Assembly (NCBI GenBank): GCA_050011415.1
Contig: JBEKJD010000162.1
Coordinates: forward strand, 1-7,293
Length of the DNA stretch: 7,293 bases
Direction of reading: 5' to 3'
Origin: JADFXI01 sp050011415
GTDB lineage: Bacteria > Nitrospirota > Thermodesulfovibrionia > Thermodesulfovibrionales > Dissulfurispiraceae
The translations under genes and the position numbers were made by a program. The notes under the pieces were generated by a model. The model was not told the origin of the DNA and searched no databases. It saw only the letters and a program-made list of their open reading frames with translations. Of the stretch, positions 1-5,527 are shown piece after piece; the first letter of the stretch is position 1; every line of letters begins with the position of its first letter.

Positions 1-4
1 ATTT

Positions 5-137
5 AGAGTCTGTTTATAAACTGGCGCTGGGAAAAAAGTCGTCATTCCCGCGAAGGCGGGAATCCAGGATTTTCGAGAGGTAATGGATTCCCGCCTTCGC
101 GGGAATGACAGAAAACTTGAGTTTATAGACAGAATCT
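5..137. mobile_element. MITE-like nested inverted-repeat element
   Basis: The outer ends, 5-22 and 120-137, form an imperfect terminal inverted repeat (16 of 18 positions match; AGAGTCTGTTTATAAACT on the left). The same four bases, ATTT, flank it at 1-4 and 138-141, which could be a target-site duplication; a TA duplication at 4-5/137-138 is an alternative reading, as in IS630/Tc1-type elements. There is no coding capacity in these 133 bp. Two REP-like hairpin arms sit inside. The structure is seen directly; the mobile-element label is inference, because only one copy is visible and the left flank is only four bases long. Confidence 0.55.
41..109. repeat. Paired REP-like palindromes in inverted orientation
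   Basis: A 26-base arm at 41-66 is repeated as a perfect reverse complement at 84-109, separated by 17 bases. Each arm is itself a hairpin: ATTCCCGC, a four-base loop and GCGGGAAT (44-63 and 87-106). The unit can therefore fold as one long stem or as two short GC-rich hairpins. It lies 70 bases past the pgi stop codon and could protect the 3' end of the pgi transcript or slow the polymerase. No T-rich tract follows, so it is not a classical terminator. Repeats of this kind (GTCATTCCCGCG-like) are commonly dispersed through bacterial genomes. Confidence 0.75.
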
Positions 138-179
138 ATTTAAGGGTCATAATTTTTTGTTGTAAGCAAGTTTTCCTGA

Positions 180-1508
180 TCACAATATCAGCGTACGTTT
201 TTGCTGCCGGTATTCCATAAACTGTTTTTTCTTCTCCTCGTACCCCTTCTTGCCCATCATCCCGTAGGTGAGATTTTTTCCCTCCTCTACTCCGGGCTGA
301 TTAAAGGGATTGATTCCGATCAGAATACCGGTAAGCGCGGTAACCAGTTCAAAAAAATGATACAGCTGTCCGAGATAATAGGCATCAATCCGGGGTACTC
401 TAATCGTAATGCTCGGTCGTCCGTTTTTTGAAAGCGCGATTTCAGAGGCTTCCTGCTCGATTTTAATCAATTCGGCCAGAGAATGACCGGCCAAATAGCC
501 CATACCCTCAACATCCTTAAAGACACCGGCAATTTCAATGTCGGTCCCGTAGTCTTCCACTGCCAGAAATATAACGACCTTGTCCTGCGGCCCCTCCATC
601 CATAGCTGCAACTGGGAATGCTGGTCCGTGGTGCCGGTAGAGGGATAGGGTGTAAGACCCTTGCCGTCTTTACCCAGGCTCTCAGCCCATAACTGACAGA
701 ACCAGTCTGAAAAGGCTTTTAAACGGTCGGCATAGGGTATCATCACTGTAATATCACGGCCCTTGAGCTCTTGCATCAGGAAGATGCCGGAGGCTGCCAG
801 GTATGCCGGGTTTCCCCATATATCTGAATTCATGCAATTCTTATGGATATCAGCGGCGCCTTTCAGCATGGCATCGCTGTCTATTCCAACAGTTTCAGCG
901 AGCAGCAGTCCCACAGAGCTCAAAACAGAATACCTACCGCCTACGCCAGGAGGAACAGGGAGTGACCGGAGTCCGAAATCGGTCACGATCTTTCTGAGAT
1001 TACCCTTTGCAGGGTCCGTGGTAATGATAAGATGCTCTTCAGGTTTTAATGATTGATTTTTCAGTTGCTGCCATAAAATCATAAATGATGCGATGGTCTC
1101 GGCAGTGCTTCCCGATTTAGTAATGACATTTATTAAGGTATTTTTCAGTTCAACAAGATCGAGTATGATTTTTAGAGTTGACGGGTCTACATTATCGTAA
1201 ATAAACACTCTCGGCCTGCCTCTGAGATTGTGAAAAGGATGCAGTGCTTCAAGAATTGAACGCGGCCCCAGCGCTGACCCGCCGATTCCCAGAAGGAGAA
1301 AATTATCAAATTTTCCGGCATACCCGGCCATATCTTTTATGGCAGCTGTGTCGGCCCCTGGAAGTGTGAGGAACGCGTTTTCAGTATCGTGTCCGGCCTG
1401 GAGCAGCTCGCTGAGCGCAGTGCGCTTTACGGAATTAAAATCATTTTTTGCAAGACCGCTTATTCCTATCGCATCCTGCATCAAGTTGGAGAAATCAATC
1501 TTTATCAT
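180..1508 (-). CDS. pgi: Glucose-6-phosphate isomerase
   Basis: Cytoplasmic enzyme interconverting glucose 6-phosphate and fructose 6-phosphate in glycolysis and gluconeogenesis. The 442-residue protein has the PGI double-SIS fold signatures in order: GIGGSALGP (residues 74-82), the phosphate-binding SGSTAET loop (132-138), GVGGRYS with the conserved Arg192 (188-194), ESLGKDGKG with the catalytic Glu276 (276-284), TDQHSQLQ with His297 (294-301), and the C-terminal signature FNQPGVEEGK ending in Lys411 (402-411). All key residues are present. The length matches the short bacterial/thermophile-type PGI rather than the roughly 550-residue enterobacterial form. The ATG start has a strong GGAGGT ribosome binding site at 1516-1521, 7 nt upstream, which overlaps the stop codon of the preceding small ORF, so the two are likely translationally coupled. 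Identification is firm. Confidence 0.97.
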   Translation of the reverse strand: MIKIDFSNLMQDAIGISGLAKNDFNSVKRTALSELLQAGHDTENAFLTLPGADTAAIKDMAGYAGKFDNFLLLGIGGSALGPRSILEALHPFHNLRGRPRVFIYDNVDPSTLKIILDLVELKNTLINVITKSGSTAETIASFMILWQQLKNQSLKPEEHLIITTDPAKGNLRKIVTDFGLRSLPVPPGVGGRYSVLSSVGLLLAETVGIDSDAMLKGAADIHKNCMNSDIWGNPAYLAASGIFLMQELKGRDITVMIPYADRLKAFSDWFCQLWAESLGKDGKGLTPYPSTGTTDQHSQLQLWMEGPQDKVVIFLAVEDYGTDIEIAGVFKDVEGMGYLAGHSLAELIKIEQEASEIALSKNGRPSITIRVPRIDAYYLGQLYHFFELVTALTGILIGINPFNQPGVEEGKNLTYGMMGKKGYEEKKKQFMEYRQQKRTLIL

Positions 1509-1513
1509 TTTTT

Positions 1514-1642
1514 CTACCTCCGCTTCTTCAGAGTTATTACTATAACTATCAGAGCCAGCGCAGCAAGCGCACCTATAAATTTGGCCAGTTTCACGGCAAT
1601 CATCAGAACAAGCACTGCGGCAACAAGGGTACAGTAAGACAA
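1514..1642 (-). CDS. Small hydrophobic protein of unknown function, 42 residues
   Basis: An open frame starts at a TTG directly after the atpI TAA (TAATTG) and ends at a TAG inside the pgi ribosome binding site. The predicted product is almost wholly apolar: residues 5-17 and 22-38 are runs of Ala, Leu, Val and Ile with only Lys18 and Lys21 between them, and the C-terminus is KKRR. It could be a helical hairpin or one long membrane helix with a positive cytoplasmic tail. An AAAGG sequence 7 nt before the TTG (inside atpI) is a plausible ribosome binding site. An internal ATG at codon 14 would give only 29 residues and has no visible binding site. I do not recognise a family; it is too short and too different to be ATP synthase subunit c. 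It may be real, given the tight fit between two genes, or an accidental ORF. Confidence 0.45.
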   Translation of the reverse strand: MSYCTLVAAVLVLMIAVKLAKFIGALAALALIVIVITLKKRR

Positions 1643-1999
1643 TTAACCGCCTTTCTTAGCCATAAGTAAACCCTCTTTAACAATAAGCGCCATGACAACC
1701 GTGAATCCTGCCAGCAATCCCCATAAATTGATAAGCCTCAATATCGCCAGTATCATCAATATGGAAAGAACAATCAGCAGTTTAAAAACACTGAGGAAAA
1801 CCATTTTAGTCCGCGGCTTTTCTGTTCCTATCAGAGCAGTGACACTCCAGGCAATCCCTCCCAGATTCCCGACGCCTATCAGTCCCCCTACAGCCATGCT
1901 GAAGGCAAAGCGCCATTCGGCAAAGAAAAGAGATAACAGGCAAAGCGGCGCGAGTATGATTAAAGACTGTTTAGACACTACCCTTACTATTTCCGTCAT
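1643..1999 (-). CDS. atpI: ATP synthase subunit I family protein (AtpI)
   Basis: A 118-residue membrane protein with four predicted helices (about 12-27, 34-57, 66-87 and 91-113), the usual size and topology of AtpI/UncI (PF03899). The second helix carries the Gly- and Asn-rich pattern GGLIGVGNLGG (38-48) typical of the family. AtpI helps assemble the c-ring of F-type ATP synthase and, with AtpZ, has been proposed to move Mg2+/Ca2+. I chose the ATG at 1999, which overlaps the end of atpZ by 29 bp; an upstream TTG at 2026 in the same frame would add nine polar residues and is less likely. Overlap with atpZ implies translational coupling. It is unusual that no atpB/atpE follows: a small ORF and pgi do. 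Family assignment rests on topology, motif and the atpZ neighbour. Confidence 0.82.
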   Translation of the reverse strand: MTEIVRVVSKQSLIILAPLCLLSLFFAEWRFAFSMAVGGLIGVGNLGGIAWSVTALIGTEKPRTKMVFLSVFKLLIVLSILMILAILRLINLWGLLAGFTVVMALIVKEGLLMAKKGG

Positions 2000-2225
2000 T
2001 GTCCCACTTGTCCGCCTTCCTCGCAATTCTGAGCAATTCCCTGAACCCTGAGATTATACCAATAATAAGAAAAATAAATGTCAACCAGGGCGATGTGCCG
2101 AACAAACGGTCGAGCCCGTAACCGATCGCCAGCCCGGCAAACGTGGAGACGACAAGCTGTATCCCGACGCTGCTTGCATCAATCAGATGGCCAAAAAATG
2201 ATTTTTCAGGTTTCTTATCTGTCAC
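1971..2225 (-). CDS. atpZ: AtpZ/AtpQ-type F0F1 ATPase accessory subunit
   Basis: An 84-residue protein with two membrane helices (about 19-36 and 47-63), joined by the family-typical stretch GYGLDRLFGTSPW (35-47), followed by a polar C-terminal tail rich in Lys, Asp and Asn. This matches the small ATPase gene-1 family (PF09527) usually found just upstream of atpI in ATP synthase operons. I start it at GTG 2225 because a strong GGAAGGGGG ribosome binding site lies 6 nt upstream. An ATG at 2255 would add ten residues but has no binding site and would place that strong Shine-Dalgarno sequence inside the coding region. It overlaps atpI by 29 bp. A 102-nt gap separates it from the NrfD-CBS gene, so it may have its own promoter, though I see no convincing one. 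Confidence 0.85.
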   Translation of the reverse strand: MTDKKPEKSFFGHLIDASSVGIQLVVSTFAGLAIGYGLDRLFGTSPWLTFIFLIIGIISGFRELLRIARKADKWDNDGNSKGSV

Positions 2226-2231
2226 AAAATG

Positions 2232-2240
2232 CCCCCTTCC
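2232..2240 (-). promoter_or_regulatory. Ribosome binding site deciding the atpZ start
   Basis: GGAAGGGGG on the minus strand with a 6-nt spacer to GTG 2225. It supports the GTG start over the longer ATG form at 2255. A small imperfect hairpin (CACGA/TCGTG arms, 2240-2259 region) lies just in front of it. Confidence 0.7.
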
Positions 2241-2308
2241 ACGAGCACAGCTCATCGTGCGGTGAGAGTTTAATTTTCAGAAAGCCATTGAGAGAAGAGT
2301 AATCTGCA

Positions 2309-2337
2309 GGGGAAATCGGGATGACCCTTATTTCTCC
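2309..2337 (-). other. Stem-loop spanning the stop codon of the NrfD-CBS gene
   Basis: On the minus-strand RNA, GGAGAAAU pairs with AUUUCCCC (7 of 8 pairs, one A-C mismatch), with an inner GGG/CCC stem and a UCAU loop. It contains the TAA stop. The bases after it (CTGCAGATTACTC) are not a U tract, so a classical intrinsic terminator is unlikely. It could be a weak terminator, an RNA processing site or a 3' stabiliser at the boundary between the redox genes and atpZ. Confidence 0.35.
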
Positions 2338-3992
2338 AGATATTTCCCTAATATTTTCAGGATGTCACCCCTTGAAATTATGCCGACCGGATGTCCGCTG
2401 CCATCTACTATAATCACCCGTCTTATTTTCTTTTGAATCAGGATCTGGTTCAGCTCCTGCAAAGTGGACTCTTCAAGGGCCGTGACGGCAGGAGAGGTCA
2501 TGATATCGGCTGCAGTGCTGCCTGCGGCAGTGTACTTGTCGCCTTTTGTATCAGACAGGACGAGTCCCCCCAACTTTTTCGCGAAATCAGGTTCGCGCCG
2601 CATCTCGTTGAAGATAATATCAGACTCGGAAACTACTCCTGTCACCTTGTTGTCCTTGTCCACAACCGGAACAGCGCTTATATTCCTGGAAGTGAGCAGT
2701 CTGCTGACCTCTTCTATGGAGACTTCGGGGGTCACTGTTACAAGCTTTTTGGTCATTATATGGCGAGCCGGGACCCCCTCTTTTTTTACTCCAAACCTGA
2801 TTTTGCCGGTATATACAGGGACGGCAAACTTGAGCAGTATGGTGTAGATCAACGCCCCCGCAGCCCATATCCCGACAGCTATCAGGATCTCAGGTTTTGT
2901 CGGGGAATATTCATAGATTTCCCCCAGGGTATCCGGAACGAATCCAGGGACTACAAGACCCATGCCTTTTTCTATATATACGCCGATTATTACAAAAATG
3001 CAGCTCATGTTAAGCGTCAGAAAGTTCTCGCGGGTCCTGGGGAAAAGGAACATGAAGAACGCAGTGATATTCAGAACAGTTGCAAACCATATCCAGGGGA
3101 CAAGAGCTGTTTTCCCGTGGAGGCCGAAATATAGATACTGAATGGGATAGGTATCTATACTGCCTGAATAAAACTCCTTGAATACTTCTGCGCCGAGCAA
3201 GAACAGGTTAAGACCCATTGCATAAGCTACCAGCTCGGCAATCTTGAAAAGCGCACGGTTTTCTATCTCGACATTAGGGAACTTCCTGATAATCTGAAAA
3301 AGGACGATCATAATGGCAGGGCCGGAGCAGAAGGCCGAAGCAAGGAACCGCGGAGCAAGAATTGAAGCATTCCAAAAAGGCCTTGCAGACAGGCCGTTAT
3401 AGAGAAACGCTGTTACGGTATGGATGCTGACCGCCCACGGAATAGAAAGCAGGATTAATGGCCCGATAACGGACATTTTGTATTCTTTTCCTATGGAGAG
3501 CCGGTACAGGACATAAAATGCAATAATAGTGTTGATGGCAAGATAGCCGTTCAATACCACGACATCCCAGGCCAGGAGGGAAGCCGGGAAATGCATGGCC
3601 CCGATTACCGGCAATATATGCCAAACCCTGAGAGGCTGTCCCATGTCCGCCATGATAAAAAGTATGCACATGGTAATAGCAGTTATCGCGAGCAGTTCTC
3701 CGAACAGTACGATTTCCTTGATCGGTTTGAAGTTGTATATATAGGCAGGTACGACAAGCAGGACCGCTGCTGCCGCAACCCCAACGAGGAATGTAAAATT
3801 CGAGATGTAAAATCCCCATGAGACCTGGTCTCTCATGGCTGTTATGATCAGGCCCCTGCCGGATTGCTCAATGTATGCGCTTGCTCCAAGGAGAATAAGC
3901 AAGGACAGGAATGCGAGCCAGCAGTAATACCTTCTGCTTCCAATGAAAACTTCCTTCAGGGCAATGAAAAAGTTTTTTATAATATGGGTCAT
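2328..3992 (-). CDS. NrfD/DsrP-type quinone-interacting membrane subunit fused to a CBS domain pair
   Basis: A 554-residue fusion. Residues 1-395 form about ten membrane helices (around 23-41, 58-85, 93-117, 136-164, 173-195, 210-236, 252-274, 295-317, 326-345 and 368-392) with NrfD-family (PF03916) features: SWGFYISNFTFLVG (58-71), ADMGQPLR (115-122), AWDVVVLNGY (141-150) and the HTVTAF segment near 191. This resembles DsrP/HmcC-like subunits that exchange electrons with quinones. Residues about 412-463 and 497-549 are two CBS domains; both keep the adenine-nucleotide contact pattern G-h-h-S-x-x-D (GVVSESD 452-458, GIISRGD 537-543). The start is the ATG at 3992, with AGGAG 10 nt upstream; a TTG at 4022 would lie inside the preceding gene. 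It sits 13 nt after the Tat FeS gene, its probable partner. The CBS pair suggests energy-state control; the ligand is inferred, not shown. Confidence 0.9.
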   Translation of the reverse strand: MTHIIKNFFIALKEVFIGSRRYYCWLAFLSLLILLGASAYIEQSGRGLIITAMRDQVSWGFYISNFTFLVGVAAAAVLLVVPAYIYNFKPIKEIVLFGELLAITAITMCILFIMADMGQPLRVWHILPVIGAMHFPASLLAWDVVVLNGYLAINTIIAFYVLYRLSIGKEYKMSVIGPLILLSIPWAVSIHTVTAFLYNGLSARPFWNASILAPRFLASAFCSGPAIMIVLFQIIRKFPNVEIENRALFKIAELVAYAMGLNLFLLGAEVFKEFYSGSIDTYPIQYLYFGLHGKTALVPWIWFATVLNITAFFMFLFPRTRENFLTLNMSCIFVIIGVYIEKGMGLVVPGFVPDTLGEIYEYSPTKPEILIAVGIWAAGALIYTILLKFAVPVYTGKIRFGVKKEGVPARHIMTKKLVTVTPEVSIEEVSRLLTSRNISAVPVVDKDNKVTGVVSESDIIFNEMRREPDFAKKLGGLVLSDTKGDKYTAAGSTAADIMTSPAVTALEESTLQELNQILIQKKIRRVIIVDGSGHPVGIISRGDILKILGKYLEK

Positions 3993-4005
3993 GGCGCGAT
4001 TTCTC

Positions 4006-4896
4006 CTACACTCCGTACGCAAAGAAGTAGTAAAACTTCGGGTTTGTATTCAGGTCCTCTTTGAGTCTGAATACTCTCTTGTGGTCAATCGCATACCTGA
4101 TTTCGCTGTCGGGATCAAGGAGGTTCCCGAACTTCCGCGCACCCACAGGGCATGCCTCTACGCACGCAGGATACCGGCCATTCCTTGTCCGCTGAATGCA
4201 GAAGGTGCATTTCTCAACCACGCCTTTATAACGAGGCCGGTTTCCCAGGTAGTGTGTCTTCGGATTTATATCTTCAGGCTTTCTGTTCGGTTCTGCCCAG
4301 TTGAAATGTCTCGCCCCATAAGGACAGGCCGCCATGCAATACCTGCAACCTATACACCAGTTATAATCTACCACCACTATGCCATCGGGCTCTTTCCAGG
4401 TTGCCTGTGTGGGACACGACCTTACACATGGAGGATTTTCGCATTGCTGACACTGAACAGGCATATAAAAATAATCCGGCTCAGGGACCAGCGGAGGATT
4501 ATAGTACTTCTCTGATTCCTCAAGGTCTATCCATTTTTCACCCTTTTTGAAACGAAGCACTGTAATCCAGTGTATCTGGGGATCTTTGGACTGATTATTT
4601 TCATCAACACATGCGTATTCACATCTTCTGCAACCAATGCACCTTGAAAGATCAAGGCCATACCCGAATAAAACCCCAGGCATAGGGTTTTCAAGGCCGA
4701 CTGTTATCTCTTTTTTATATTTCTGTTCATATTCTTTTTCCAGGCGCTCAATGACCTTCTTTTTCTCGGCGTCATTCATTTCCAAAAAGTGCTTCTGGAA
4801 AAATGCCTCCCAGAAAGAGGCATCGGCTTTATTGAGAGGAAGCATGGCGCCGGCCAGCCCGGCAGCAGCCCCTGTCAAAAAGGTCCTCCGGTTCAT
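4006..4896 (-). CDS. Tat-exported four-cluster [4Fe-4S] ferredoxin-like electron transfer subunit (DsrO/HmcB/NrfC type)
   Basis: A 296-residue periplasmic electron carrier. A twin-arginine signal opens it: MNRRTFLTG, then an Ala/Gly/Leu-rich core, with likely cleavage near KADA-S (24-28). Sixteen cysteines form four clusters' worth of ligands: 86/89/92/96, 149/152/157/161, 181/184/187/191 and 230/233/245/249. All follow the family spacing, including the long CTFC-x11-C pattern. Residues 29-65 are a charged, probably helical insertion before the first cluster. The protein should dock on the periplasmic side of the NrfD-CBS protein, encoded 13 nt downstream, passing electrons between quinone and the tetraheme cytochrome encoded just upstream. 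I chose ATG 4896 (GAG 8 nt upstream and a compact Tat n-region). An in-frame ATG at 4932 (20 nt from the cytochrome stop) also works and would add 12 residues. Confidence 0.92.
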   Translation of the reverse strand: MNRRTFLTGAAAGLAGAMLPLNKADASFWEAFFQKHFLEMNDAEKKKVIERLEKEYEQKYKKEITVGLENPMPGVLFGYGLDLSRCIGCRRCEYACVDENNQSKDPQIHWITVLRFKKGEKWIDLEESEKYYNPPLVPEPDYFYMPVQCQQCENPPCVRSCPTQATWKEPDGIVVVDYNWCIGCRYCMAACPYGARHFNWAEPNRKPEDINPKTHYLGNRPRYKGVVEKCTFCIQRTRNGRYPACVEACPVGARKFGNLLDPDSEIRYAIDHKRVFRLKEDLNTNPKFYYFFAYGV

Positions 4897-4952
4897 ATTA
4901 ATTTCTCTTTTTTCCCCTGTTATTTTTTTCATAAGCGCCCCGATCAATCTCT

Positions 4953-5468
4953 CTATTTTATTTCAGACGGCCTTACCGGAGGCGGCAAGGGTTTGATAGG
5001 TTTGAACCGCGGCTCATGCGGCCAATGACAGTGTACGCATAATCTGTACAGTTTTTCTCCATTCCACATCCCTGTTCTCTTTCCATGCAGTCCTGCCTTC
5101 CAGTCGCGCAGTATTGTACCATGGCATTGGCCGCAAAGCAGGTAAGATTCATCAAAACTTATCAATTTGCCGTTTGCAAGCCTTAACCTGTCCCTGTTAT
5201 CAGGATTATGACAGTCAAAACACCATCCACCGGGCATATGTTTAAGCACAATCTCCTGGTGCATTTCGAGTTTCCTCGGCGTCTTGTTGGCAGGCATATA
5301 CATGTGGCATTGTGAGCACGGGAATATCCCCGGAGAAAAAGGCGGAGGAGGGACCAGGAAATGCTTTGGAATATCCCGTTCAGCAGATTCAACAAAAGAA
5401 GGATGGAAAAAGATCAAAAGAAGAAGACCTGCAAGGGAAATGAAAACTCTCTTATTGCATTTTTCCAT
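4953..5468 (-). CDS. Periplasmic tetraheme cytochrome c
   Basis: A 171-residue protein with an N-terminal signal peptide (KR at 6-7, a Leu/Ile/Phe core at 11-21, likely cleavage after VESA at residue 29) and four covalent heme sites: CSQCH 51-55, CFDCH 83-87, CGQCH 112-116 and CVHCH 144-148. Mature-region histidines 36, 70, 77, 128 and 151 could supply the distal ligands, so all four hemes may be bis-His. The heme core is flanked by proline-rich segments (VPPPPFSP at 39-46 and KPLPPPVRP at 159-167). It is shorter than NrfH/NapC, lacks an obvious retained anchor, and has one heme more than the DsrJ subunit of Dsr complexes. Its position between two FeS/NrfD modules suggests it accepts or delivers electrons for one or both. 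Its ribosome binding site lies in a perfect hairpin (separate entry). I do not recognise a named family. Confidence 0.9.
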   Translation of the reverse strand: MEKCNKRVFISLAGLLLLIFFHPSFVESAERDIPKHFLVPPPPFSPGIFPCSQCHMYMPANKTPRKLEMHQEIVLKHMPGGWCFDCHNPDNRDRLRLANGKLISFDESYLLCGQCHGTILRDWKAGLHGKRTGMWNGEKLYRLCVHCHWPHEPRFKPIKPLPPPVRPSEIK

Positions 5469-5469
5469 T

Positions 5470-5520
5470 ATTTGCCTTTGACCCCTTTTGATTATACTAA
5501 ACGAGGGGTCAAAGGCAAAT
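5470..5520 (-). promoter_or_regulatory. Perfect 17-bp inverted repeat covering the cytochrome ribosome binding site
   Basis: Arms 5470-5486 and 5504-5520 are exact reverse complements (17 of 17), with a 17-nt loop. The cytochrome Shine-Dalgarno AAAGG (5475-5479, 6 nt before the ATG at 5468) lies inside the 3' arm, so in a read-through mRNA it would be paired and hidden. No T tract follows on either strand, which argues against an intrinsic terminator. It may also be a binding site for a dimeric regulator. The repeat is seen directly; its role is inferred. Confidence 0.7.
5491..5518 (-). promoter_or_regulatory. Sigma-70-like promoter inside the inverted repeat, directed at the cytochrome gene
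   Basis: On the minus strand, TTGCCT (5513-5518, 4 of 6 matches to the -35 consensus) is followed after 16 nt by a perfect TATAAT (5491-5496) in the hairpin loop. Transcription would begin about 7 nt downstream, inside the 3' arm, giving an mRNA without the 5' arm and therefore with a free ribosome binding site. Promoter-like hexamers arise by chance, so this is tentative. Confidence 0.4.
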
Positions 5521-5527
5521 CAAGTAT

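Noticed and set aside
41..109. CRISPR array
   Set aside because: There are only two arms, in inverted rather than direct orientation, with a single spacer; this is a palindromic repeat pair.
111..175. Nine-base inverted repeat (GAAAACTTG at 111-119 and CAAGTTTTC at 167-175) as a pgi terminator
   Set aside because: The arms are AT-rich, 47 nt apart and partly overlap the terminal repeat of the MITE-like element; chance pairing is the simpler explanation.
1514..1642. ATP synthase subunit c (atpE) next to atpI
   Set aside because: The ORF has only 42 codons and lacks the conserved carboxylate in a second helix and the polar loop of subunit c.
2391..3134. A 247-codon open frame on the plus strand
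   Set aside because: It lies wholly antisense to the well-supported NrfD-CBS gene, has no recognisable domain, and its composition is what the reverse complement of that gene gives.
3943..4515. A 190-codon open frame on the plus strand
   Set aside because: It is antisense to the start of the NrfD-CBS gene and the Tat FeS gene, with no family features and no matching gene layout.
4006..4947. Longer form of the Tat FeS protein starting at TTG 4947
   Set aside because: It would put 17 residues before the twin-arginine motif start, uses a weak start codon and has no suitable ribosome binding site; the ATGs at 4896 or 4932 are better.
5470..5520. Intrinsic terminator between the NrfD and cytochrome genes
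   Set aside because: The stem is strong, but no T tract follows it on either strand, and the 3' arm runs straight into the cytochrome start.
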